Shown: positions 55,374 through 63,946 of the stretch, one piece after another
How the letters are laid out: the number at the start of each line of letters is the position of its first letter
How positions within the stretch are numbered: the stretch's first letter is position 1
DNA from: CATOSP01 sp965216155
GTDB lineage: Bacteria; Chloroflexota; Dehalococcoidia; Lucifugimonadales; UBA3495
Reading direction: 5' to 3'
Length of the DNA stretch: 64,000 nucleotides
Assembly: GCA_965216155.1 (NCBI GenBank)
Contig: CBDCFD010000005.1
Span: forward strand, 806,001 to 870,000
Notes under the pieces: model-generated
What the model saw: the letters and a program-made list of their open reading frames with translations, nothing else
Databases searched by the model: none
What the model was told of the DNA's origin: nothing
Translations under genes and position numbers: made by a program

Positions 55374-56151
55374 CACCGGCCCCGCGCAGGTGGGGTATGA
55401 CCTGACCGCCTTCACCTCCAGCATGGGAGACCGGGACGGCATACCCCGCGACCAGTTGAACTACCAGTGGAAGCGCTACGCCGCCGACGGGACCAGCTTC
55501 GAGGCGGACATCGGCGCCAACTCCAGCACCTACAGGGTCACCGACAATGATGTGGGCAAGAAGATCAAACTCGAGGTCAGCTACGTCGACGGCGGAGGCA
55601 CCAGGGAGGTCAGACTGAGCGACGCCTTCCCGTACATCGCAACCCAGACGGTGGGAGAGGGAACCTTCATCAGCATCATAGGCATGGCTGGCGATAGCTC
55701 TCGTTCATTCACCACCCAGGAACAGGGACAGGTCTTCACCATCGGAGGCAACCCGAACGGCTATACCGTCACCAGCGTCGTGATCATCTCCGAAGACCCG
55801 CAAGCGAACGACGTCGCCCTCAAGATCTGCGAAGTAGACGGCGACCTCCACCCGACCGCGGTCTGCAGGGATCTCACCGCACCCGGGGTGTCCCCGAAAG
55901 GACCGCTGGTCTTCACGGCTCCACCAGGCACAATACTGGCAGGCCGCAGGACCAACTACATGGTCGTGTTCAGCAGCCCAGGAGGAAGCCACGTATTACT
56001 GGGCGCCCACTCCAGCGACGGCTGTGACTCCTCCACCCTTACCGGATTCTCAATCCGAAACAGGATCCACCACAAGACCGGGAGCGGCTGGCAGGAGCTC
56101 AGCGATAGACAGGGAATCCACATGGCTGTGCTTGGCACCATCAATCCATAA
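55365..56151 (+). pseudogene. C-terminal fragment of an Ig-like surface/secreted protein
   Basis: The frame acquires domain sense at FITGPAQVGYDLTAFTSSMG, DRDGIPRDQLNYQWKRYAAD, VGKKIKLEVSYVDGGGTREV, an Ig-like repeat. It then has a choice-of-anchor-like domain: FTTQEQGQVFTIGGNPNGYT, DVALKICEVDGDLHPTAVC and LGAHSSDGCDSSTLTGFSIR. It ends GIHMAVLGTINP and is followed by a good terminator, so the 3' end is genuine. The 5' end is cut inside the HNH start region and no signal peptide remains. Confidence 0.7.
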
Positions 56152-56633
56152 AGAGAAATGGCCCGGGATGGGAACACTCCCCGGGCAGTCGGAAACAGAT
56201 ACATCAGGGTGCCCTCACGGGCACCCTGATTCATTTTTGCGAAGCAGGAGAGACCCGAGCCGGATGCGGAACCTCACGGCGAAGCCCTGCGGGTGGTGCG
56301 GGGAGAAGGCCATCTCAACCCGGACGGTCAGGGACGGGACCCCAACCACCTCCGGGGGAGACCCAGGAACTTAGCGAAACAGACTTCCGCACCCAACGAG
56401 TTCTGCAACGCCGAACTCGCAGCCCGGGAATGTCCGGTGAAAACTGATGACAGCAGGCAGTTGAGAGCCGGGCAGGCGACCAGATAGACTGGAGCGAGCT
56501 ATTTTTCTCCCAAGTCACCCCCACTGGAGGTCCCGTTGCCACGTCACAGTGTCGATGGCACTGGAAGAGGGCTGGAGAAGGGCGCTCAGATACACCGCAG
56601 CAGGCATGTCTAGGTTCGAATAAGTGGGTAATA
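56152..56633. other. intergenic region with terminator and small CxxC frame
   Basis: It begins with the terminator listed separately. A 36-residue plus frame at 56264-56374 contains KPCGWCGEKAI but lacks a convincing ribosome binding site. AT-rich sequence before 56634 probably contains the promoter of the pentapeptide protein. Confidence 0.35.
56205..56238 (+). terminator. intrinsic terminator
   Basis: A perfect 10-bp stem CAGGGTGCCC/GGGCACCCTG with loop TCAC is followed by ATTCATTTTT. It lies 54 bases after the stop of the Ig-like protein gene and is the clearest Rho-independent terminator in the window. Confidence 0.85.
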
Positions 56634-57740
56634 ATGACCGATATTCCAATTATGTCCGTATACGAATGGTTCCGAGCAGGAATCCCCGGTACAGGATCGC
56701 TGCAAATAGTACTCTCATTCATTGGTGGGGGATCCGCCATAGGACTGGTGTCTTTGTGGTTCGCCATGAGGCGCACCCGCCTGACCCAGCGACAGATAGA
56801 CCTAACTGCACAGAATTCAAGGTACGAACGCTTTCAGCGCGGCATCGAGATGCTCGGCAACCCTGAATTATTCGTACGATTGGGAGGCATCTACGCCCTC
56901 AGGACATTGATGAAAGAAGACCCCAAGGAGCTTCATATCCCGGCAGTAGAACTGCTCTGTGCATTCCTTAGGAACCCGACCGACACGGACGCAGTTACAA
57001 AAGGTTCGAGAGTGCGCCAAGACATACAGACCGCCTTGGAGGTCCTTGTCGGCAGGAGAGAAACGGAAGTAGCGCTTGAGAAAGCACGGGGATTTCGGCT
57101 GGATTTGAGAAACGCCAACCTGGCGTATGCCCACCTGTTTGACATCGACCTCTCAGGAGCCAACCTAGAAGGCACCATTCTTTCATATACCAACATGGAC
57201 GGAACGAACCTATCCAGAGCGATACTAGATGGAGCAGATCTTTCCTTCGCCAATTGCCTAAAGTCGGACTTCAGGAAGGCATCGCTCGCAGAAACCAATC
57301 TGCATCATGTGTCGGCTGCCAATTCGGATTTCTCAGGCGCACAAATGAATTCGGTGAACTGCACCGAGGGCAGTTTCTACAAGGCGACCTTCGCCAACAT
57401 TAGTTTGAGGGGTTGTGATTTCAGAGGCGCATTGCTATACGAAACCGACCTGACCCGTACTTATTTGCCAATCGGAAACGTAATAACTCAACAACAACTG
57501 GACAAAGCGATGACCGAACCTGACCGTCCACCTTTTATCGACGATGGATTCATAGATCTGGACACGGGACAGCAATTAAACTGGCACGGCGAAACACCTC
57601 TAGCAGTCATACGACGACAAAAGCGAGAACAACAAGACAAACTTGCTGGACCTAAACCACCAGGGCGCAGAATCAATGTAGTAGAAGTTAATAGGATAAA
57701 CGGAGAGCCTCCAAGCAAACCCCAAGCAGGCTACTTCTGA
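56634..57740 (+). CDS. membrane-anchored pentapeptide-repeat protein
   Basis: The 368-residue protein has one transmembrane segment at about 22-43 (LQIVLSFIGGGSAIGLVSLW). A helical linker follows (RYERFQRGIEMLGNPELFVR, IYALRTLMKEDPKELHIPAV). About 110 residues of A(D/N)LXX repeats start near 155 (RLDLRNANLAYAHLFDIDLS, GANLEGTILS, TNLSRAILDGADLSFANCLK) and end near 275. A charged C-terminal tail follows. The repeats form a right-handed quadrilateral helix. The combination with the RYERF..GI.LL linker is common in membrane pentapeptide proteins of unknown role. It is a single gene with a start at ATG 56634 and a weak ribosome binding site. Confidence 0.8.
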   Translation: MTDIPIMSVYEWFRAGIPGTGSLQIVLSFIGGGSAIGLVSLWFAMRRTRLTQRQIDLTAQNSRYERFQRGIEMLGNPELFVRLGGIYALRTLMKEDPKELHIPAVELLCAFLRNPTDTDAVTKGSRVRQDIQTALEVLVGRRETEVALEKARGFRLDLRNANLAYAHLFDIDLSGANLEGTILSYTNMDGTNLSRAILDGADLSFANCLKSDFRKASLAETNLHHVSAANSDFSGAQMNSVNCTEGSFYKATFANISLRGCDFRGALLYETDLTRTYLPIGNVITQQQLDKAMTEPDRPPFIDDGFIDLDTGQQLNWHGETPLAVIRRQKREQQDKLAGPKPPGRRINVVEVNRINGEPPSKPQAGYF

Positions 57741-57772
57741 CATTTCCGGTCCCATTTCTCTCCTGAGCACAA

Positions 57773-57913
57773 ATGCCTATAACCCAATTTCTTCATGCCC
57801 TCACCGCCACATGCCCCTTCTGTAACCAGCAGGGCGGCATACTCTCCCGCGAACACCCCCAGTGCCGCCGGGCCTACCAGGCCGGCTGGAACGAGATGGT
57901 CAGGCTCACGTAA
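57773..57913 (+). CDS. 46-aa Cys-containing small protein or gene remnant
   Basis: ATG at 57773 gives MPITQFLHALTATCPFCNQQ, then GGILSREHPQCRRAYQAGWN and EMVRLT. The CPFC ... HPQCRR arrangement looks like a zinc-binding N-terminal segment that in longer proteins precedes a helical domain. Here TAA follows at once. It ends 47 bases before the next gene, in the same direction. It may be a truncated gene rather than a functional micro-protein. Confidence 0.4.
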   Translation: MPITQFLHALTATCPFCNQQGGILSREHPQCRRAYQAGWNEMVRLT

Positions 57914-57960
57914 CCCCCAACCACTCCTACGCTCCCCAAGCAGAACCCAGGGATGATGAC

Positions 57961-59418
57961 ATGAGCCAGAAGCAAGCCAAGAAACGCCGCAGGGAACAAG
58001 GAGCAACTAACCAACGGCAAGCACCTGAGCGACCCAGCAGCGCAACCGGCGAAGGGGAGAACGAGGTCAGAGGCCTCGAGGAACTCCTGAAGTCAGGCGA
58101 CATCGACGCATACGCCCAGGCCTGCTGGAGCTTGGCAAACAGCATGGAGGGATCCCCCAAGGTCGGGGATGTTATAGCCAACTTCGGGCCATGCGAGGAA
58201 CATGGGTCCCACGAATACAGGTACCGGCTCACCCTCCAGTCGATGATGACCATCGGGCAGTGCGTCGGTATGGAAACCTGCGGCGAAGCCATAAAGCTTG
58301 TGGCCAGCAAACTGCCGCCGGAGGAACTCCCCTGCTATGCACACGGGCATCAAGAGCAGTTCCAGGACTTCCTCATGCACGGGGCAAAGCCCCACGAATG
58401 CCTGTACTGCGGAGAGACTCCGAAATTCGCCTACCCATCCAAGAGCATCGGCTGGCCCGGCGAGGCCACGGTCAAGGGAACAGACGGACAGGAGTACACG
58501 ACCTGCCCCAACTGTGGCAGCGACATGCTGGAGATCCAGGGAGAGGAACTGGACCGGTGGGGATGGAAGATCATCTGCTTGGAGTGCGAATGGGAGATAA
58601 AACAGGCTGAACTCCTGGACGTCGAGCAATACTGCGACCTCATGGAACAGACGAAGGCGGACCTGACCGGCGCCATCGAAATCATGGAAAGCACATCCAT
58701 TGGCACCGAGACAAGGATCAAGACAGTGGCGGTCCAGACCAGGAAAATTCTGGAAGACATAGCCTACGCGGCGCTCGTGTCCAACAAGGACACTTCGACG
58801 AAACCCCTGGAGGAACTGAAGGACCTGAGGAGCCCCAGGGAAATCTTCAGGGACATTGAGAAAATCCACCCCAACTTCTTCCCCACTCCGGTGGAAATCA
58901 GGGCCCCGTCAAAGGGCAAGGCCTTCGCCGTCAAGACAAAGGAAGTCCTGACCCGGGAAAAACTCCTGCAGATTTACAGGGAACTCAACCCCCTGGCCCA
59001 CAGCAGAAACCCGCTGGACGAACCGATAGACCTCAAATACTACGAGAAGAAACTGCCGGTCTGGCTGGAGGAAATAGTAAACACCTTGGCAACCCACCAG
59101 GTGACGCTGCTCCACCACCCCGACCACTTCTACATCGTGAAGATGAAGGGCGACCGGGACGGGTCGGTCCAATGCACCCCGTTCACCAAAGATGCGACAG
59201 GTATGTCAACATGCGCCTGGCCGGACTGTGTTTCCGGTGCCAGCAGGCAATACTGTGAGTTCTGGGGGAGGCCTTGGCAGGAATGCACCATGCCGGAAAA
59301 GGAATCGGCCCAGACGCAGGGGAAGATGTTTGGTGCGATGGTCGACGAGGAAGTGACGTACGAACATGCCCAGGAACTGATAGACAGGGCGGGGGAGCGG
59401 GGACCCTACTTGGGGTGA
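57961..59418 (+). CDS. hypothetical protein with zinc-ribbon-like motifs
   Basis: ATG at 57961 is taken as start (MSQKQAKKRRREQGATN); upstream residues are unlike coding. The 485-residue protein has a basic N-terminus and a helical region (IDAYAQACWSLANSM). CxxC pairs follow at ECLYCGETP, TTCPNCGSDMLEI and IICLECEWEI, suggesting one or two zinc ribbons. A charged helical middle runs to KLPVWLEEIVNTLATHQVTL, with a final Cys-rich part CAWPDCVSGASRQYCEFWGR. No family is recognised. The many cysteines point to a nucleic-acid or protein-binding role. The frame is long and intact, so it is probably functional. Confidence 0.6.
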   Translation: MSQKQAKKRRREQGATNQRQAPERPSSATGEGENEVRGLEELLKSGDIDAYAQACWSLANSMEGSPKVGDVIANFGPCEEHGSHEYRYRLTLQSMMTIGQCVGMETCGEAIKLVASKLPPEELPCYAHGHQEQFQDFLMHGAKPHECLYCGETPKFAYPSKSIGWPGEATVKGTDGQEYTTCPNCGSDMLEIQGEELDRWGWKIICLECEWEIKQAELLDVEQYCDLMEQTKADLTGAIEIMESTSIGTETRIKTVAVQTRKILEDIAYAALVSNKDTSTKPLEELKDLRSPREIFRDIEKIHPNFFPTPVEIRAPSKGKAFAVKTKEVLTREKLLQIYRELNPLAHSRNPLDEPIDLKYYEKKLPVWLEEIVNTLATHQVTLLHHPDHFYIVKMKGDRDGSVQCTPFTKDATGMSTCAWPDCVSGASRQYCEFWGRPWQECTMPEKESAQTQGKMFGAMVDEEVTYEHAQELIDRAGERGPYLG

Positions 59419-59644
59419 GTTACGACCGGACCGTGGACTTCGAACCCTGCTCCCACGACTTCGGCATCATGCGGGACGCTCAGAGCGCGACGCCTCAGAG
59501 CTTCAAGACTGGGGACAGCTGGTTCACCTTCAGCCTGTCCCAGATGTAAGCCGTCAGCGAGCGGCTTTTACAGCAAGGGCTCGATGTTCTATATTTTCCA
59601 TACCAGAGGCTGGAACCCGAACCGCCAAGCCCACGAGGCCAGAC
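59419..59644. other. short intergenic region
   Basis: No supported gene. It may hold the promoter of the Uma2 gene; a TATATTTT-like AT block lies near 59588-59600. Confidence 0.3.
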
Positions 59645-60372
59645 ATGACCACTAAACCCAGAACCACAAGAACATTTCCGCCGCTCCCCGACCCGCCGGA
59701 GCGGGAGCCAGAGGATATGACCAGCTTCGACCACCTGACCAAGAACGGCGGCGCCCACCATCTGGCCCAACACTTCGGTAACCCCGGTACCACCGTCGTA
59801 GGAGGGGAGAGGTACATCATCCGGGAACCGGGCACCTCGGCGGCGGACCGGAGATTCCCCGACCTGCTCATCGCATTCGACGCCAACCCTGAGGCCTACA
59901 AGGACAGCAACAGCTACGTCATCTCCGAGCAGGGCAAGCCGCCCGACTTCGTAATGGAGATAGCCTCGGAAAGCACCGGCCAAGAGGACACCGGGAACAA
60001 GCGCACCTGGTACGCCAGCCTGGGCATCCCGGAATACTGGCGGTTCGACCAGACCGGAGATTCCACGGAAGCCGACTAGCGGGAGACCGGCTGGTGGACG
60101 GCCGGTATGAGCCGATAGCCATCGAGGAGGTCGAAGACGGAATCCTGCAGGGCTACAGCGCCGCGCTGGGTCTCCTTGTCCGCTGGGAACGCGGGGAGCT
60201 GCGCTGGCATGACCCGGAGACTGGGCAGGAAATACCCACCTTCGAGCAGGAGCGGAAAGGCAGGTTGGCCGAACGGGAGGCCAGGCTGGCCGAACAGGAA
60301 GCCAGGCTGGCGGCCGAGGCCCGGGGCAGTGAGCTGGAGGCGGAACTGGCAAAGAGACAAGAAGATGGCTAA
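59645..60372 (+). pseudogene. Uma2-family (DUF820) nuclease with one frameshift
   Basis: ATG at 59645 opens MTTKPRTTRTFPPLPDPPER. The nuclease core is RRFPDLLIAFDANPEAYKDS, SYVISEQGKPPDFVMEIASE, STGQEDTGNKRTWYASLGIP and EYWRFDQTG. A one-base change near 60065 is needed to pass from a stop (TEAD-TAG) into RLAGDRLVDGRYEPIAIEEV, ILQGYSAALGLLVRWERGEL and a tail with repeated RLAEREARLAEQEARLAA. Unlike the copy at 20.4 kb, the Asp-Glu-Lys set is complete. The C-terminal coiled tail is typical of the family. Function is uncharacterised; abundance in some genomes suggests a mobile-element or defence link. Confidence 0.75.
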
Positions 60373-60435
60373 ACAGCAGGGGGCCCGGCTCCCCACACGC
60401 GATTCATCAATGAGGAAGAAGTTTCAGGATATCTA

Positions 60436-60702
60436 ATGACCGCCAGAGAACGCCCCCTCTGCGACTGCGACGAGCCCTGCGGCTGCTATGCCGAGGGGTA
60501 CGCCGCTGGCAAGGACAAGGAATTTTTCGAGATCATCTCCAGCCTGGACGGACCGCCCCACACCCAGGACTGCGGCTGCCAGCCCTGCCAGGTCAAGCGG
60601 GCATGCCTGCAGAAGGTCATGACACTGATCGCCAGAAGTTCACCGGCCCTCTTCGAGCTGGTGGAGACCTGGACCCTGGATGAGCACGACGGACGTGACT
60701 GA
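60436..60702 (+). CDS. Cys-rich small protein, copy 1
   Basis: ATG at 60436 gives an 88-residue product, MTARERPLCDCDEPCGCYAE. GYAAGKDKEFFEIISSLDGP, DCGCQPCQVKRACLQKVMTL and ALFELVETWTLDEHDGRD follow. Four cysteine clusters (CDCDEPCGC and CGCQPCQVKRAC) suggest zinc or Fe-S binding. The second half is helical. No family is known to me. A paralogue at 63231-63491 is about 80 percent identical. The gene sits 12 bases before the OGG1-type gene and may be co-transcribed with it. Confidence 0.65.
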   Translation: MTARERPLCDCDEPCGCYAEGYAAGKDKEFFEIISSLDGPPHTQDCGCQPCQVKRACLQKVMTLIARSSPALFELVETWTLDEHDGRD

Positions 60703-60714
60703 AGGGACAATGTT

Positions 60715-61737
60715 ATGAGCAGAACGATGGTCATCAAGCAAGCCTTCGACCTGCCGTTGACCCTGGAAATGGGGCAAGCATTCCGGTGGACCATGGTCCA
60801 GGAGACGGAGGGGAGACAGCGGGAGCCGGAAAATGTTCCGGATCCCCAACAGGGGCACGGGGACTGCTGGTACTCGGGCGTAATGGGTAAATACGTGGTG
60901 CACCTCCGACGCACCCAGGGTGGCCTTGAGTACCGCGTGGGCGACCGGGACGGCGAATGCCACGACATCGACCTGGACAGGAAGCTTTGGGATTACTTCC
61001 GTCTGGACGACGACATAGAGGCAATCTACGGCCAGCTGGGCTGCGATCATGCGGTGGCCAGCGCCATCGAGGCGTATCCCGGACTGCGCCTGCTCCGCCA
61101 GGATTCGTGGGAATGCCTGGTGTCCTACTTGTGCTCCAATACCAACGCCATCCGCGGCATCAGGCAGAGTGTTGAGAAGATAGCGACCTTGAGCCTCCGC
61201 AAGGTCCGCCTGGAACAAGAGGAAAGATATGTCTTTCCTGGGCCTGAGCAAGTTGTTGAAGCCGGCGAGCAGGCACTGGCGGACCTGAGACTGGGGCTGT
61301 CGTCGAGGTCCCGCAACATCTTCCGGATGGCATGTCACCTTTCCCGTGAACAGCTGCTGTCGGGGATCAAAGGCTCCCCGGAGGAATCAGGAGCCGCAGC
61401 CATGAAGCGATTGTCCAAATGTCGGGGCATCGGCCCCAAGATAGCAGGCTGTGTTGCCCTGATGTCCCTGGACAAGCTGGACGCCTTCCCGGTGGACCGG
61501 TGGATTCGGCGCGCCCTGAAGTGCTGCGACCTGTCGGCGATTCCGACAGGCATAGCAGACCGAGTGCGCTGTACTCGCCGTCCTATGACCCAGGGCCAGC
61601 AGCTCCAGGTCTCGGAGTGGGCCAGAGATCATTTCGGACCGTACGCCGGTTACGCCAACCAATACCTGTTCCACTGGGCCGAGCCGCACAAGGACCGGGC
61701 ACCACGAGGTCAGTCTATACAAATACCCTGCAACTGA
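60715..61737 (+). CDS. ogg: OGG1-type 8-oxoguanine DNA glycosylase/lyase
   Basis: ATG at 60715 follows AAGGGA. The 340-residue protein has the OGG N-terminal motif GQAFRWTM near residue 20 and the helical core QDSWECLVSYLCSNTNAIRG. The helix-hairpin-helix is KCRGIGPKIAGCVALMSLDK, then LDAFPVDRWIRRAL. The Lys in GPKIAGC and the Asp in PVD correspond to the catalytic pair of human OGG1 (K249, D268). It removes 8-oxoguanine opposite C and cleaves the abasic site. The C-terminus (ARDHFGPYAGYANQYLFHWA) is also conserved in type. It is the best-supported repair gene in the window and is transcribed right after the Cys-rich gene. Confidence 0.88.
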   Translation: MSRTMVIKQAFDLPLTLEMGQAFRWTMVQETEGRQREPENVPDPQQGHGDCWYSGVMGKYVVHLRRTQGGLEYRVGDRDGECHDIDLDRKLWDYFRLDDDIEAIYGQLGCDHAVASAIEAYPGLRLLRQDSWECLVSYLCSNTNAIRGIRQSVEKIATLSLRKVRLEQEERYVFPGPEQVVEAGEQALADLRLGLSSRSRNIFRMACHLSREQLLSGIKGSPEESGAAAMKRLSKCRGIGPKIAGCVALMSLDKLDAFPVDRWIRRALKCCDLSAIPTGIADRVRCTRRPMTQGQQLQVSEWARDHFGPYAGYANQYLFHWAEPHKDRAPRGQSIQIPCN

Positions 61738-61825
61738 GCCCAGCCACCTCAACCACGTCATCCTCGAACCCCGAGCCTACGGGGCATCCGCCATGGAGTG
61801 GGTGCTGCCCACGATGGGCAGGTAG

Positions 61826-62773
61826 ATGCGGAGCGTCACCTGCGGGGTCGGATGCCCCAGCCACTGCGAGACCACGTTCAGCGGGGTCCCCCGGAGCATC
61901 CTCTACGACAATACCAAGCTGGCGGTGGCGAAGATACTGGGGGATGGGCGCCGCCAGCGCATCCGCGCCTTCACCGAGCTCCAGTCCCACTACCTGTTCG
62001 AGGACCGGTTCGGTCGCCCCGGCAAGGGCAATGACAAAGGCAAGGTGGAAGGCCTGGTCGGCTATATGCGCCGCAACTTTCTGGTGCCGGTGCCGTCCTT
62101 CGAAAGCTTTGATGCCCTGAATGCCTACCTGGAACAACGATGCCTGGAGCGAATGGACGCCCAGCTCAGGGGACATACGGAGACCATCGGTCAGAGGATG
62201 GAACGGGACCTGGACGCCCTGCTGCCCCTGCCCTCGGCACCTTACGACGCCTGCGACAAGCAGGCCAGCCGGGTGAGTTCGCTGTCCTTGGTCAGGTACA
62301 GGACCAACGACTACTCGGTGCCGGTGGCCTACGGATATCGGGACGTCCTGGTACGGGGCTACGTGGACCAAGTGGTCATCAGTTGCGGGACTGAGATCAT
62401 CGCCAGACACCCTCGCTCCTACGAGTGAGACGACTTCGTCTACGACCCCATCCACTACCTGCCGCTGCTGGAGCGGAAACCGGGCGCCCTGGACCAAGCC
62501 GCACCCCTGCAGGGGTGGGAGTTGCCGGAGGAGTTCGGGGCGGTGCGCCGGCTGCTGGAGACCTTCTCTCAGCAGGAGGTGCAAGCGGCTATCAGAGACG
62601 CCATCAGGCTGGGGGCGCTGAGCTTTGACGCAGTGAAGCACTTGGTGCTGTGCCGGCTGGAGGGACGGCCGCCACGCCTTGACCTGGAGTTGTACCCCTA
62701 CCTGCCCAGGGTGAGGGTCAGCACCACATCCGCCAAGGAATATATGACACTCCTGTCGGGGAGGGCAGCATGA
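61826..62773 (+). pseudogene. istA: IS21-family transposase IstA, C-terminal half with internal TGA
   Basis: The frame joins a DDE-type core: SILYDNTKLAVAKILGDGRR, ELQSHYLFEDRFGRPGKGND, KGKVEGLVGYMRRNFLVPVP. After it come ASRVSSLSLVRYRTNDYSVP and HPRSYE, then TGA at 62426-62428. The same frame resumes as DDFVYDPIHYLPLLERKPGA and VRRLLETFSQQEVQAAIRDA, up to the IstB start. The TGA replaces a likely CGA. The N-terminal helix-turn-helix and first Asp motifs are missing. IstA stop and IstB start overlap (ATGA), the usual IS21 arrangement. Confidence 0.85.
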
Positions 62774-63165
62774 GCCAAAGGTCCACGTTGCTCTTGGAAC
62801 ATCACCTGAAGGAGCTGAAGCTGCCCAGCTTCCTCAGGGAGTACGGGAAGATGGCCGCCCTGTGCGCTGCCGAGAATGCGGACCACCCCCAGTACCTGCT
62901 GCGGCTGGCCGAGCTTGAGCTCATCGACCGCCATCAGCGCATGGTGAAGCGGCGGATCCGGGCGGCACGATTCCCCGCCGTGAAAAGCCTGGACACCCTC
63001 GACTTCCCGGCCATCCCGTCGCTGAACAAGGCCCTAGTCATGGAACTGGCGCCGTGCGAATACATCCAGAGGCGTGAAAACGTCATCTCTGTCGGCAACC
63101 AGTCCAGGAGTGTCCGTCATGCCCTTGGATGGGCCTGTTGCAGGCTCATTTCAAATGCCGGATAA
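62770..63165 (+). pseudogene. istB: IS21 helper ATPase IstB, truncated before Walker A
   Basis: The start is coupled to IstA by ATGA. The frame reads MSQRSTLLLEHHLKELKLPS, DHPQYLLRLAELELIDRHQR, IPSLNKALVMELAPCEYIQR and ENVISVGNQS. It then departs from the IstB sequence where GxxGxGKTH should follow. The remaining 25 residues are foreign, so ATP binding is lost. Compared with the copy at 18.4-19.1 kb this one keeps the N-terminus and loses the ATPase core. Confidence 0.85.
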
Positions 63166-63230
63166 ATGCACTTATCACGCATACTAAGCGGGTTTCCGAA
63201 CACCTCGAAAAATAGGTCCAGGAGGCCGCT

Positions 63231-63491
63231 ATTACCGACAGCCCCCGCCCCCTCTGCGACAGCCCCGAGCCCCGTGCCTGCTACGCCGAGGGCTATGCCG
63301 CCGGAAAGGACAAGGCGTACTTCGAGGTGATCGCCAGCCTCGACGGCCCGCCCCACTCCGAGGACTGCGCCTGCCAGCCCTGCCAGGTCAAGCGGGCCTG
63401 CCTGAAGAAGGTGATGACCCTGACGGCCAGGAGTTCGCCGGCGCTGTTTGAGCTGGAGGAGGCCTGGACCCTGGACGACCATGACAACTGA
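63231..63491 (+). CDS. Cys-rich small protein, copy 2, with ATT start position
   Basis: The frame aligned to copy 1 begins TDSPRPLCDSPEPRACYAEG, then YAAGKDKAYFEVIASLDGPP, DCACQPCQVKRACLKKVMTL and ALFELEEAWTLDDHDN. GGAGG lies six bases before ATT at 63231, where copy 1 has ATG. ATT is a rare start codon. Two cysteines of the first cluster are replaced by Ser and Ala. The gene is either weakly translated from ATT or newly silenced; no other in-frame ATG precedes the conserved part. Confidence 0.55.
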   Translation: MTDSPRPLCDSPEPRACYAEGYAAGKDKAYFEVIASLDGPPHSEDCACQPCQVKRACLKKVMTLTARSSPALFELEEAWTLDDHDN

Positions 63492-63667
63492 AACCGCGCA
63501 GGAGCTCATCCTGACCCGTCCAGAGAGAATGACCGACGCCACCGGGCATTGGCCTGATGGGAGAGGCACCAGACCGGTGGTCCCGATAAACTGACGGGCC
63601 GTTGCCCATGCCGTGGTAGAATGTGGTCACAAAGGCAAATCAACATGACCCTCACGTGATGGACGAC

Positions 63668-63946
63668 ATGACCACATACAGCATCAGGGAAGCGAAGGCC
63701 CGCCTCAGCGAGATACTCCGGGGCCTGGACCGCGGCGATGAGGTGATCATCACGCGCCGGGGACGCCCGTGCGGACGGCTCACCGCGGTGGATGCCGGCG
63801 TCGGCGACAGACCATCCCTGGCCACGCTGAGGGGCGCCCTCTCGCAACTGCCCGATGCCGGCTACCAGGACTTCTTGGACATCAAGGGCATCTGGGAGAA
63901 TGGGGAGCGGTTGCCCGACGGAATGTCCGGGGACAAAGGTGGTTAG
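63668..63946 (+). CDS. Phd/YefM-family antitoxin
   Basis: ATG at 63668 (an in-frame ATG at 63659 is also possible) gives MTTYSIREAKARLSEILRGL, DRGDEVIITRRGRPCGRLTA. That is the dimerising DNA-binding fold of Phd antitoxins. The C-terminal half (LSQLPDAGYQDFLDIKGIWE) would wrap the toxin. The 92-residue product is of family size. The toxin gene begins inside its last codons (GTG 63939), a typical toxin-antitoxin overlap. The antitoxin probably represses its own operon. Confidence 0.88.
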   Translation: MTTYSIREAKARLSEILRGLDRGDEVIITRRGRPCGRLTAVDAGVGDRPSLATLRGALSQLPDAGYQDFLDIKGIWENGERLPDGMSGDKGG

